Below are positions 1 through 9,190 of a stretch of DNA of 64,000 bases, in pieces (within the stretch, counting starts at the first letter, position 1; the number at the start of each line of letters is the position of its first letter). Made by a program: the position numbers and the translations under genes. The stretch is taken from NCBI GenBank assembly GCA_020186115.1, contig WSYJ01000005.1, forward strand, positions 124,001-188,000. Reading direction: 5' to 3'. The DNA comes from Histomonas meleagridis. Taxonomy: Eukaryota > Parabasalia > Tritrichomonadida > Dientamoebidae. Below the pieces are notes generated by a model. The model did not search any database. It saw nothing but the letters and a program-made list of their open reading frames with translations, and was not told where the DNA came from.

Positions 1-2594
1 TCATAACCGTCAACTGATACCGATAAGTTTTTTTCTGATTCGTTGGCAAAATCCAAGTTAAATTCAGAAAAAGAACCGGACTCCAAACTTTTTGACATGC
101 CGATAGAGTTTTGTTGGTCGTTTTGAATGAAGTCGATATCCAAATATTCTGACACTTTATGTCGACCGTTTTCCGAGTCTTCAGATTCTTCTTCTTCTTC
201 TTCCAATTCGAATCCTGAATTCGCCAGTAATTCTATAACTTCTTTCATTTCTGGTGTTTTCGCAATTGGTTCGAATTTAATATTTTTAATTATTTCTTCG
301 ATATTATTTACATTTTGTATATTTTCGAATGTGTTTATTTGTTGGTTTTGTGATATCGAATAAAATCCATGTTCAGTGCTTAGTCCTGTTGGCGTGTATT
401 TCGGCTGCAGATAAGGCGGCACCAAACGCTTTAATTGTATTTCGCCCAAAGTTAAATCATTAAATTCATTATTCCGAGATAACAAAGTTTTCATTGATGA
501 ATTATTATTATTTATAATCGGACTTAATGAATATTCGTCATAACTATCATATGAAAGTAATGACTGCGGATACGACTGAATGAATTGGAATAACTCGTCT
601 AAGTCCATATCATTATTACTTGTGTTAATCTTACATAAGTAATATGAACGTAATGTTTGTGGTGTTGAGTTTTGTCTTGTTCGCATTGTCGTACAAAAGT
701 TTTCAAGTTTCGATGGTGAAACTTTGTTTCTGTTTTTCTCATTGTTTGATAATCGCTTTAAATCGATATAAGGCTTACCGATTGCTGCGAATTTTAATTG
801 GATTAACTCATTATAGAATTGGAAGAACTTATCATAGTTTGAGATTAATGAATCGTCACAAGACAATTCACATATACTACTGTTCTTTTGTAGATATGTT
901 AATAAGACATCACTATCATTATCAGTCATCTTTTGTCCATTTATATTTAGTATTGTTAATTGTAATTTTGATAATACTTGGATTAAAAGTTTAAAATTAT
1001 TCGAGAAATTATTTTCTGTATTACCACATAATGATATACCCCATAATTTGTTTTTGGGTATATATGAAAATAATGTTTCGAGTTCTTTAAACTTGGTCGA
1101 ATTATACATATAACTAATCGATAAATAGCGGATCGGAGATGTCTCAAGAAAATATTTGCAAAAGATTTCGGTGGAATTAAGTGGTATTCGATTGCCACTC
1201 CAATCTAATTCCTTTAAGCATGTGATCGAAGGTAATGTCTTTAATGAATCGAAAAATGAGCTCCAATGTGCTTCTGGTAATGATATTTGTGATAAGATTA
1301 AACATAAAGGAGAATGGAATGTGGATAAGTTCTTGAATAAACTTTGGATGGATAAATATGTAAATGAGCATTCCGTAAAATCAAGTAAATAGATTTGTGG
1401 TGGGAATTTAAAGGTCTCGGAAAATGGACGTGTTAAATTTTGCTTAGCTAAAACAATGTTAGTCAATGTACTACATCCTGAAAATAAATCAAATCCAATT
1501 GATAAAGGATTGGTCCAGTTAGATAATGAGATGTCTTGTAAAAAGCGACAATGCTTAAATATGGAAATAATGTTTTGAATAATATTATCATTATAAAGAT
1601 CTTTGGAATCAATGTTGTCAAGTTCAAGCATTTCAATGGTACGATAGCAACGATGGAATAAAAGTGATTCAAAAAGTAAATTGAGTGAATCCTGAGTGAA
1701 TTGAATTGAATTGAAACTGATCCGCTGATAATCCCCTTTGAATTTGTTAAGCTCATTAATAAGAGTTGTAACAATTGTGACGGGAATAGAACAATGTGTA
1801 AAAATAAACGTTATGGAATAATTTGATGGTAATGAATTAAGACGTAATTGTTGTGGGATAAAGAAATCATAATCTTCAAATATTATCGTGCGAATTGAGG
1901 TTGATTTCTTAAGCATAAAATGTGCTATACGACAAACAGAATATGGTGAAAACCCTTTGAAGTGAATTGAGGTTATTCCTTCAATTTGAATGATTGGAGT
2001 AAATATACATTTAAGAATAGGAGGTGGAGAACATTGGCTACCGAGTTGAATGGTGGTATTGTGTTTTGGATTTACTTGTTTGAAAAGAGCAATAATTGAC
2101 TCATCTGGTGTAACTGAATATTGGAGACAAAGACAAACATATCTTAAAGCTGAAAGTGATTCTTTTGGAACCTTGGAGTTGAATTTATCGATTTTATATG
2201 GGAATGTGGTTAATTTGATTGGATTTTGGGTAACATCAATATCAAGTAAATATGCTTTAGAAGCAAGGATTTGTGCAACAGCTTCATTTGCGTGATCGCA
2301 TGAAAAGAAAAATTTTTCATTTAAATAAGAAATATCACGCCTTTTTGGATCAATATATTGGATTTCATCAATTGTAAAAACAGAAATAAAGTGTTTGAGT
2401 TGTAGGTGATGAGAAAATGTTTTACTTTTAAAAAAGTAAATACCAGCCATATTAACAACAATAATACAAGATGTTGATTTTCCTTTTGAATTTTGCATGG
2501 AACCATTTTCTGCAAATAATACTGGAACTGTTCCATGTCCGAATGACGAGGGAAGTTGTGATAATATTGATTTTTTGATGAATATTTTTTCCAT
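1..2594 (-). CDS. CARMIL-like leucine-rich repeat protein, C-terminus off the window
   Basis: I read an uninterrupted minus-strand frame from ATG at 2594 to the window edge, 864 codons with no stop, so the C-terminus is missing. The first ~115 residues look like the PH-like N-terminal domain of trichomonad LRR proteins (start MEKIFIKKSILSQLP, later IYFFKSKTFSHHLQLKHF). Residues ~170-640 hold irregular leucine-rich repeats with motifs such as LKELDWSGNRIPL, LWGISLCGNTE and LTILNINGQKMTD. The known part ends in a polar tail with a run of glutamates. In CARMIL-type proteins these regions bind membranes and actin-capping protein, so a cortical cytoskeleton role is inferred. A GACGGTT element at 2633-2639 and a TCACTC initiator-like site lie ~40 bp upstream of the ATG. 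The family call is likely; the exact orthology is not established. Confidence 0.8.
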   Translation of the reverse strand, partial: MEKIFIKKSILSQLPSSFGHGTVPVLFAENGSMQNSKGKSTSCIIVVNMAGIYFFKSKTFSHHLQLKHFISVFTIDEIQYIDPKRRDISYLNEKFFFSCDHANEAVAQILASKAYLLDIDVTQNPIKLTTFPYKIDKFNSKVPKESLSALRYVCLCLQYSVTPDESIIALFKQVNPKHNTTIQLGSQCSPPPILKCIFTPIIQIEGITSIHFKGFSPYSVCRIAHFMLKKSTSIRTIIFEDYDFFIPQQLRLNSLPSNYSITFIFTHCSIPVTIVTTLINELNKFKGDYQRISFNSIQFTQDSLNLLFESLLFHRCYRTIEMLELDNIDSKDLYNDNIIQNIISIFKHCRFLQDISLSNWTNPLSIGFDLFSGCSTLTNIVLAKQNLTRPFSETFKFPPQIYLLDFTECSFTYLSIQSLFKNLSTFHSPLCLILSQISLPEAHWSSFFDSLKTLPSITCLKELDWSGNRIPLNSTEIFCKYFLETSPIRYLSISYMYNSTKFKELETLFSYIPKNKLWGISLCGNTENNFSNNFKLLIQVLSKLQLTILNINGQKMTDNDSDVLLTYLQKNSSICELSCDDSLISNYDKFFQFYNELIQLKFAAIGKPYIDLKRLSNNEKNRNKVSPSKLENFCTTMRTRQNSTPQTLRSYYLCKINTSNNDMDLDELFQFIQSYPQSLLSYDSYDEYSLSPIINNNNSSMKTLLSRNNEFNDLTLGEIQLKRLVPPYLQPKYTPTGLSTEHGFYSISQNQQINTFENIQNVNNIEEIIKNIKFEPIAKTPEMKEVIELLANSGFELEEEEEESEDSENGRHKVSEYLDIDFIQNDQQNSIGMSKSLESGSFSEFNLDFANESEKNLSVSVDGY

Positions 2595-2621
2595 TTTAGT
2601 TTTTATCTACAAAATAGTTCA

Positions 2622-2642
2622 ATTGAACGAGTGACGGTTATT
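2622..2642 (-). promoter_or_regulatory. Putative core promoter of the LRR gene
   Basis: On the minus strand the string AACCGTCACTC combines the ACCGTY element seen upstream of many genes here with a TCAC initiator-like core, about 40 bp before the ATG at 2594. The functional assignment is inferred from the recurrence of this arrangement in the window. Confidence 0.4.
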
Positions 2643-3779
2643 TTATCGATAAAAATAGAAAGAAGAAATTTTCTAAAATGTTCGCACTTACTTTTTCATG
2701 TGTTTTATCTCCGCTTCTCCTTGCTTAGTTGGCATTTTGTGATTGTAGCATTTTATCTGTTCAAAAAGAAGGTATTTTCATTTTAATTTTTCTCAGTTTA
2801 TTTCTTTCATTATTTGGTCAGAATGCCTTTATTAGTGCTTGGGTTTTATTGCTTTTTCATTCAAAAGAAAGAATGAGATCAAAATATTCATTAGAGCATA
2901 TGGTCCACAAAATTTATTTGATGCAGGTATTGCAAAATATGTTATATCCAAAATATTTGATTCATAACGAATATGTTACATAAAAATGAAAATTCACTTA
3001 AAATTACAATGATTGATGGATTTTATTAATCATTTTATAAACAAGATAAAGCATCCTGAACAAAAAATGAAATATATTCATTTTTTTTCCTGCATTCGGT
3101 ACGGTAGGACATAATACTAAGATCCAATTTATTAGTTAAAAAATTACTACAAAGTAAGCACAAGCCACTTTTTGCACTTTGAAAAAGCCAGAAATCCAAT
3201 TTTAAAGAAGCGTTTGAAAAGTTTTTGAATAACATTTTGCGATTGAAAAGTTTTCATAATAAAACACGAGATCATTTAAACTTTTTGCAACTAAAAAGAT
3301 AACTTATTGGTTCAATGCGTATTCAATTTCTTTCACATTATTTGCATTAATGTTCGTACGTACATGTTAGACACTATGCAAACCTTAAAATTCGTGAGTA
3401 ATGTTCATCAAAAATTTATTTTACAATTTTATCTAAGTATCAAGTAAAAAAAAACTTAAACAGATGATTTCTCAAGGGATAGAGGGTTACTATTTATTTC
3501 ATTTAAATTATGATTATGATTCAATAAAATTTCAGCATAAAATGCGTAATACTTCTTTGAAATTTTTAATCACAAATTTTAAAATAATTCAAAAATATTT
3601 AAATTCCTTTTTTATGAAAAGAAAATTTATTGTAATAATTACTCTTTGTATTATTTGTTTGATTTTACTTTTATTTAATATCGCAAAGCGAGTTCATATT
3701 TATGTAATACGATTTTTCTAAATGATCATAACAAAAAAAAGTTTAAGCATATTGTTCCTTTTTTGTTTGTGATATATTT
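2643..3779. other. Gene-poor AT-rich stretch
   Basis: No gene is supported here. The frame 2729-2983 has no ATG at its head. An 85-codon ATG frame at 3464-3721 encodes a Lys/Ile/Phe-rich peptide with one hydrophobic segment near its end but has no promoter-like context or family resemblance. Homopolymer runs are common. I see no RNA gene. Confidence 0.4.
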
Positions 3780-4345
3780 TATAAATTCATTTGAAGTTTT
3801 TTATGAATCAAATTCCACACTTATTATAACATGTCAAAGTGAATTCGATAATAGAACTGCTTATAAATATAGTGACATGTTAGTATTAATGGTATTGATG
3901 TAATAGAGTCAAATGCTTTCAGTCAGTGGGTATCATTAATATCAGTAAAAATTGGAGAAAATGTAACAACAACCAGAAATAATGCATTTGAATTTCGTAG
4001 TGTGTGTCAAATCTTCAATATATAAATATGTCTGAAGAAAATATTAATTACTTTGATACTAATGGAATTCTTTATGATAAAAAATTTGCTAAAATTATTT
4101 GTTACCCAGCAAAAATTTCTAATGAAACATTTGAAATTCCAAGCTCAACTATAATAATTGGATGTTATGCATTTTCCAATTGCCAATTAAATGTAACGAT
4201 TCCAAATTCAGTACTTCGATTGGCGATTATTCATTTTATCAATGTGAAAAATTAAAAATGATTTTTAATGGTGCAAACATAGCAAAAATCGGAAGTCAAT
4301 TGGCGATAATGCTTTTAAGAGCTGTAAAAATCAAGAGAAGAAAGT
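3780..4345 (+). pseudogene. Degenerate BspA-type (LRR_5) surface-protein relic
   Basis: Pieces in different frames read as TpLRR/LRR_5 repeats: GIDVIESNAFSQ and SVKIGENVTTTRNNAFEF near 3890-4000, then DTNGILYDKKFAKIICYPA, FEIPSSTIIIGCYAFSNCQL and TIPNS near 4050-4215, then SIGDYSFYQCEKLKMI from 4212. The frame changes at about 4005 and again after TIPNS, so no single protein is encoded. BspA-like proteins are one of the largest trichomonad surface families; they carry this repeat, and intact members usually end in a transmembrane helix, which is absent here. Confidence 0.7.
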
Positions 4346-5217
4346 ATAAAAGAAGAATTGCAAGAAATTGATAATATTAATCTTATTAACTTTAAAGATA
4401 TTGAAGAAGATCCATTCGAAAAAGATTTCAAAGAAAATATTTAAATATGTGAATATGATTAATATTTATTTTTCAATAAAAAATTAGTACTTGGAATTCC
4501 ATTTTTTTATCACCTGAGAAAGTATTTTTACTGTTATACGCGATAAGTAAAAAGTAATGGATATAAACCATGTTTTAGTTAGTAAACCTGTGTATGAGTT
4601 AATCAAATGCGTTAAAGCTTGGAAGTGCATTTAACCTCTTCATTACCCCCACTTGTTAAACTTTGGAGAATTGGATTTAATAATAAGTCACATGCACCTC
4701 CTCATAAGATCCATAAGTTTGGAGATATCCAATTTCATGGCATTCAAGAATCTTTATGTATTTATCAGAAGTCATATGAAAACAATAAATATATGAAAGC
4801 AATATTTATGGTCACACAGAAATATTTAAATTACTTCTTGAAAAAGGAATAGAATTTAATACTAAAAATATTTATTTTTTTTTTTTATTTGACACCCACC
4901 ATTACAACCCATTATTTCGAGATAATATTAGAAAAGTATTCAAATTATTTTTTGGACAGTACACTTAAAAAAGCACCTTTTTAGCTTTTTAGTAATACTA
5001 AACACCTAATAAAGGTTTGTATAGAAATCATCAAATTACTTAATTCAAGGATCTTTGAAGCATAAAAAAAATTATATTTGTTAGAACCTATATGTTTTTT
5101 ATAAAATAAAATTGCTAATGACTTATTTTTCTTTTTCAGAATCTATTATATTTAAATATATTATTATTATAATAATATTAAGATCAACAACGCTTTTTCA
5201 AATGTTACATGAACTTT
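4346..5217 (+). pseudogene. Ankyrin/DUF3447 relics in AT-rich sequence
   Basis: The segment near 4380-4444 reads NINLINFKDIEEDPFEKDF before a stop and resembles the pre-ankyrin part of DUF3447 proteins (compare DPFEKNF in the pseudogene near 30.3 kb). Near 4811-4870 the reading GHTEIFKLLLEKGIEFNTKN is half of an ankyrin repeat, followed by an AT-rich stretch beginning AATATTTATTTT that resembles the start of the 83-nt spacers at 29.2-29.5 and 39.8-40.0 kb. Nothing continuous is encoded. Confidence 0.5.
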
Positions 5218-5236
5218 AAAACCGTTTATTCACTTA
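5218..5236 (+). promoter_or_regulatory. Putative core promoter of the 5285 gene
   Basis: AAACCGTTT (5218-5226) is followed by TCACTTA (5230-5236). This is the same pairing of a Myb-type AACGGT element and an initiator-like TCACTT that precedes other genes in the window. The ATG lies ~50 bp further downstream. Confidence 0.4.
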
Positions 5237-5284
5237 ACCACAAATAAATTCAATCAAAATTAATCGTTTTATTTTCGGGAAGGA

Positions 5285-6952
5285 ATGTCGCAAGAAAACC
5301 CAACGGAGACTCTTCTCTCCCAACACTCTAATGAAAAAGCTCCTACCGGCACAAGCAAAAGCCAAAAGGAGTCAACACATGCAAACGATGGAGAACAATC
5401 TTCGCTTTCTTACATACAATCATCATATACTTCTCTTCATGTTGGTAATCATCAAACATCAAAATCAGGAGATGATCCAAGTGGTTCTTGTGGTACCAAT
5501 TCAAGTAAAAATGGAACACCACAAAATCCTGTTATAGTTATTGATGATCATACCGATGACGAAGCCATTCAAATAGGGCTTACTTATCGACAACCTTCAT
5601 TTTCTTCTCTTCGTGGTGATCTAATTCCAAAAGGAGGGGAGAATCCAATGATTGATGCAATCCAAGAAATGCCAATTGATGAAATCTCCGAGGAAGAACA
5701 AAACCCTCCTCAAGCTGATGATGAGTTTGAGTCAGATCCACAGATTGCAATTGTTAAAGAATTACGAGATAAAAATATTTCTAAGTGGAAAAAGATGGGC
5801 TATGAACCACCTCCAGACTTAATTGAAGTTGTTCGTTCTGCTTCACAGTTACAATTAAATCAAGCCGAAAAAGCCAAATCAACACAAAAAACATCTTTAG
5901 ATAAAATTCCTCCTATTAAAGAAGAAACTCAACCAAAATCAGTTTCTATTACTCACAAGCGCTGTGGTTCTCATGGCACACCACTTGGCGAAGCCTCCAC
6001 TAAAATTCAAAAAATGTCAAATGCTATAATTGCTTTATCACCTGATGAATCTCCCACTGACAATGAAGAGTATATACTGGAAGAGGAAGAGGAAGAAGAA
6101 AATACCGAAAGTAGTGATATCGAAGATGAATATGATTTATCTGATGAAGAAGAAAAAGATGAAAACTTAGAACTATTTGGAAAGTTAGGTCTTATTGTCA
6201 AAGAACCAACCAATTCATCCATATATCAATCTATCAAAACAGGTGATTTATCAATAATTCGAAACGTCACCACAGCCCGTGAAACCTTTGAGAATTATCG
6301 CGAACAATGCATCGAAAACCTTTGGGTTGATGAAGCATCATATTTGACCGATCTCATTAACGGTCTCCAAACTAACGATAACGAAAGTGAATTCACTCTT
6401 AATAAACGTATCGAATATGAGCGAGAGAAACTTCGAATATCCATAGAGCTCCTTCAAGAACAATATCGAATTGCATGTAAGTCACTTGATGACAAATATA
6501 GTTCCAAAGAATATTTATTAAAGCATTCACAACCATCACAAACACTTCTTGCATTAAAAGAACATGCAAAAGAATTAATGAAACAGAACAAAATCGAAGA
6601 AGCAAAATATGAAATCAAAAACATTAAAAGCCTTGAAAAGAAAGAAGCACATTCAGCATCAGAACGAATTAATGCAAGTTATCTTCGCGAAGATGAAAAA
6701 CTAAAGAAAGAATTTGCTGTGAAATTAAACTATTTAAGGATGAAAACTGATGCGAAAATCAGATACATACGAAACTTAAATTGTAATTATAATAGCGAAT
6801 CATTAAATGATACGACCGAAATAATCAAAAATGAATTAGAAGATAAACCTTTAAATGTGAAAAAACCAAAATTATTAAACAGAAGCAAAGACAGAGAAAT
6901 TATAACCAAAATGGCTAAGGACTATAGAAGGAAAGCAATTAGTAAAAAATAA
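5285..6952 (+). CDS. Acidic coiled-coil protein of unknown function
   Basis: A 555-residue frame starts at ATG 5285, about 50 bp after a promoter-like ACCGTTT/TCACTTA pair. Residues 1-120 are rich in Ser, Gln and Thr and probably disordered. A possible conserved block lies near 150-175 (ELRDKNISKWKKMGYEP). Residues ~255-295 are very acidic (runs of E and D). From ~365 to the end the protein is helical and charged, with KEHAKELMKQNKIEEAKYE inside a long coiled coil, and ends in a basic tail. I do not recognise a named family; similar helical proteins are frequent in trichomonads and could be cytoskeletal. There is no signal peptide or membrane segment. The gene ends convergently with the AP-endonuclease gene. 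Confidence 0.75.
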   Translation: MSQENPTETLLSQHSNEKAPTGTSKSQKESTHANDGEQSSLSYIQSSYTSLHVGNHQTSKSGDDPSGSCGTNSSKNGTPQNPVIVIDDHTDDEAIQIGLTYRQPSFSSLRGDLIPKGGENPMIDAIQEMPIDEISEEEQNPPQADDEFESDPQIAIVKELRDKNISKWKKMGYEPPPDLIEVVRSASQLQLNQAEKAKSTQKTSLDKIPPIKEETQPKSVSITHKRCGSHGTPLGEASTKIQKMSNAIIALSPDESPTDNEEYILEEEEEEENTESSDIEDEYDLSDEEEKDENLELFGKLGLIVKEPTNSSIYQSIKTGDLSIIRNVTTARETFENYREQCIENLWVDEASYLTDLINGLQTNDNESEFTLNKRIEYEREKLRISIELLQEQYRIACKSLDDKYSSKEYLLKHSQPSQTLLALKEHAKELMKQNKIEEAKYEIKNIKSLEKKEAHSASERINASYLREDEKLKKEFAVKLNYLRMKTDAKIRYIRNLNCNYNSESLNDTTEIIKNELEDKPLNVKKPKLLNRSKDREIITKMAKDYRRKAISKK

Positions 6953-7340
6953 GTTGATGTTTATTTGCTTTTAAACATGTGATTAATTACGATGATTTTG
7001 CATTCATTTATCTCTATCGTTGACAAATCCGCTGATGTTTTGTTATAACAGAAATCAGAATATAAATAAACATATGGACTGTTAAAACAGTTGTTTCTAT
7101 TTGTCTATGAGCCCATGTAATTAATATGTATTAGTTTGATTTTTCTTCATTTAATTGAAATATATCATTTTTTTTTGAAACATTTCCTTGAATTTTGTTT
7201 TATTGTGAACTACTTGATTTGGCTATTTCAGTGTTATGGTATAATATTAATATGTATATTTGCGAAAAATTAAATTATTCACATGAATAAAGTTTTATTA
7301 ACGTAATATTTCGGAAGTTTTCTAAAACATTATATACTTT
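6953..7340. other. Convergent intergenic region
   Basis: This stretch lies between two converging genes. It is AT-rich with several TAAA sites that could serve as trichomonad-type polyadenylation signals. No gene or RNA is visible. Confidence 0.5.
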
Positions 7341-8303
7341 TTATTTTGATATTTGGAAGAAATTTGATATTTGTTGTGTTTTCTTTGTTTCGAGTACAGT
7401 AATACCGGCACTTTTCACTTTCTGATCTTTTTTTTCATCTATGATCATGTCCTTGTTCAAGAGCAAGTTCACAGGCAAATGATCACTGAAATCAACTGTA
7501 CTATCGATTGTACAATCTATGATCATTCCATCTTTTATGCTATCACGATTAATAACAAAGTAATCAATTCTCCATCCATGGTTCTTTGCCCTTGCAAAAC
7601 CTCTGTAGTTGAAAAATGTAAACTGTTGTTTTGTAGGATATAACTTTCGAAAGATATCAACATAACCTTTGCCTAAAAAACTGTGGAACCAATCTCTTTC
7701 CTCTTTCGTAAAGCCAGCAACTTTTTCGTGACCTTCAGGCGTCCAAATGTCGATATCCTCATGTGCTACATTAAGGTCTCCAGTCCAAATGACCATTTTC
7801 TTCTTTCTGAGATTTTCGATATGCGTTTCAATTTGTGGATTAAATGTGTTGATCTTGTACTGTAAATTTTCAAGTTGTGCCCCAGCATTAACAACATAAC
7901 TATTAACAAGATAGAAATTGGTAAATTCAGCTGTTATGCAACGACCATTAGGATCCGTAATACCTGAACTCGGTTCAATGGAAATAGGTTTATACTTAGT
8001 GTAAATGGCTGTGCCAGAATATCCTTTTCTTTCTGCGTGATTAAAATATCCATGATAACCTTCAAGTTTGAAATCTTCAACTGGTGGTTTGGCTTTTGAA
8101 TGCATTTTAGTTTCTTGAATACAGAGGATGTCAGGTTGAGCATTTTTTACATAAAAAGGAAGACCATGTTGCCATGATGCACGAAGAGAAGCAACATTAA
8201 ATGTCATGATTTTTAAAACATCTTTCGGAAGTGCCTTATTTTCGGCAGTGTCTTTTGGTTGAGTTTCCGTCTGTTGTTGCGGATTTTCCTTTGCTTCTTC
8301 CAT
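7341..8303 (-). CDS. AP endonuclease, exonuclease III family (APE1/APN2-like)
   Basis: The 320-residue protein cuts DNA 5' to abasic sites in base-excision repair. All core motifs of the endonuclease/exonuclease/phosphatase fold are visible: IMTFNVASLRA near the start, CIQETKMH with the metal-binding Glu, GYSGTAIYTKYKP, TGDLNVAHEDIDIW with the catalytic Asp/Asn, NHGWRIDYFVIN, and FSDHLPV with the catalytic Asp-His. Before the domain is a ~30-residue Gln/Glu-rich leader. The C-terminus KKTQQISNFFQISK resembles a PCNA-interacting (PIP) box. I chose ATG 8303 because the upstream extension to 8318 begins with GTG. An AACCGTC element lies ~70 bp upstream at 8374-8380. Bacterial ExoIII is ~270 residues, so this is a eukaryotic-type form with added tails. 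Confidence 0.93.
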   Translation of the reverse strand: MEEAKENPQQQTETQPKDTAENKALPKDVLKIMTFNVASLRASWQHGLPFYVKNAQPDILCIQETKMHSKAKPPVEDFKLEGYHGYFNHAERKGYSGTAIYTKYKPISIEPSSGITDPNGRCITAEFTNFYLVNSYVVNAGAQLENLQYKINTFNPQIETHIENLRKKKMVIWTGDLNVAHEDIDIWTPEGHEKVAGFTKEERDWFHSFLGKGYVDIFRKLYPTKQQFTFFNYRGFARAKNHGWRIDYFVINRDSIKDGMIIDCTIDSTVDFSDHLPVNLLLNKDMIIDEKKDQKVKSAGITVLETKKTQQISNFFQISK

Positions 8304-9190
8304 TTTAATTGACTTCACTCGAACAAGTAAACTACTGAAATATTTCTATGTTTCAATACTTTCAACAAAAATAAACCGTCATGCAGCTTCCTCGGAGTGA
8401 AACGAAACATTTTCAGTAAAAAAGCAATAGTTATATATAAAACCATATTTCAAAACCTATTTATTATGAATTTCCTAGATTTGTATACTTTTATATGTAT
8501 AACTTAATATTGTAGAAAACCTCACTGAAATAAGTTGTATTTACAACCTTTGACTGTAATTCGTAATAGAAAGATAGTAGCAATTGGAATAACTATAATA
8601 TGCAAGTGTAATCAAAGATATAAGAAAATGAAGTATTATTATTATTATAAATAAATGTTAAAAAGAAATTATTTAATAAAATTTGTACTTTATTTAAAAA
8701 TATTCTGTTAATATTTGTGCACTCCCCAAGGAGAATTCTTTGAAATATTTGACACTGCATTAAATATAGCAACATATTTGGGATATCTTGTTGCTAAATT
8801 ACATCTTGAACGAAGAAATTTATATCAAAACAGTTGGGATTTATGTATTTTATTTTTAATTCATATGAATAGACACAGAATCATAATATAAATCTACCAG
8901 TACATGTATAATTGCATCTAAGAAGTTTATACAGAAAATGTTAAATTAACTTTTCTAGTTAGTAGGAACATCATATGATTATTTGAAAAATTTTGGATTT
9001 CAATCTAAATTTATTAAATGCACAGTAATAAATTTTTTCTCCATGAACACTGTTTCTATATTTGCTTCATTATAATATTTACAACAAAATATTAAATTGA
9101 AGAATAACTCCAAACGAATTTACATTTCAAATAAGTCAACAACATTCGACACGATTTTTTAATCAAAAACAAATACAAGAGCGCCACTCA
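8304..9190. other. Intergenic region with a short ankyrin relic
   Basis: It holds the AP-endonuclease promoter region (AACCGTC at 8374-8380) and, on the plus strand at ~8750-8830, the reading DTALNIATYLGYLVAKLHLE, which matches the helix-turn-helix spacing of one ankyrin repeat and is followed by AT-rich sequence. The rest is AT-rich with no supported gene. Confidence 0.4.
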
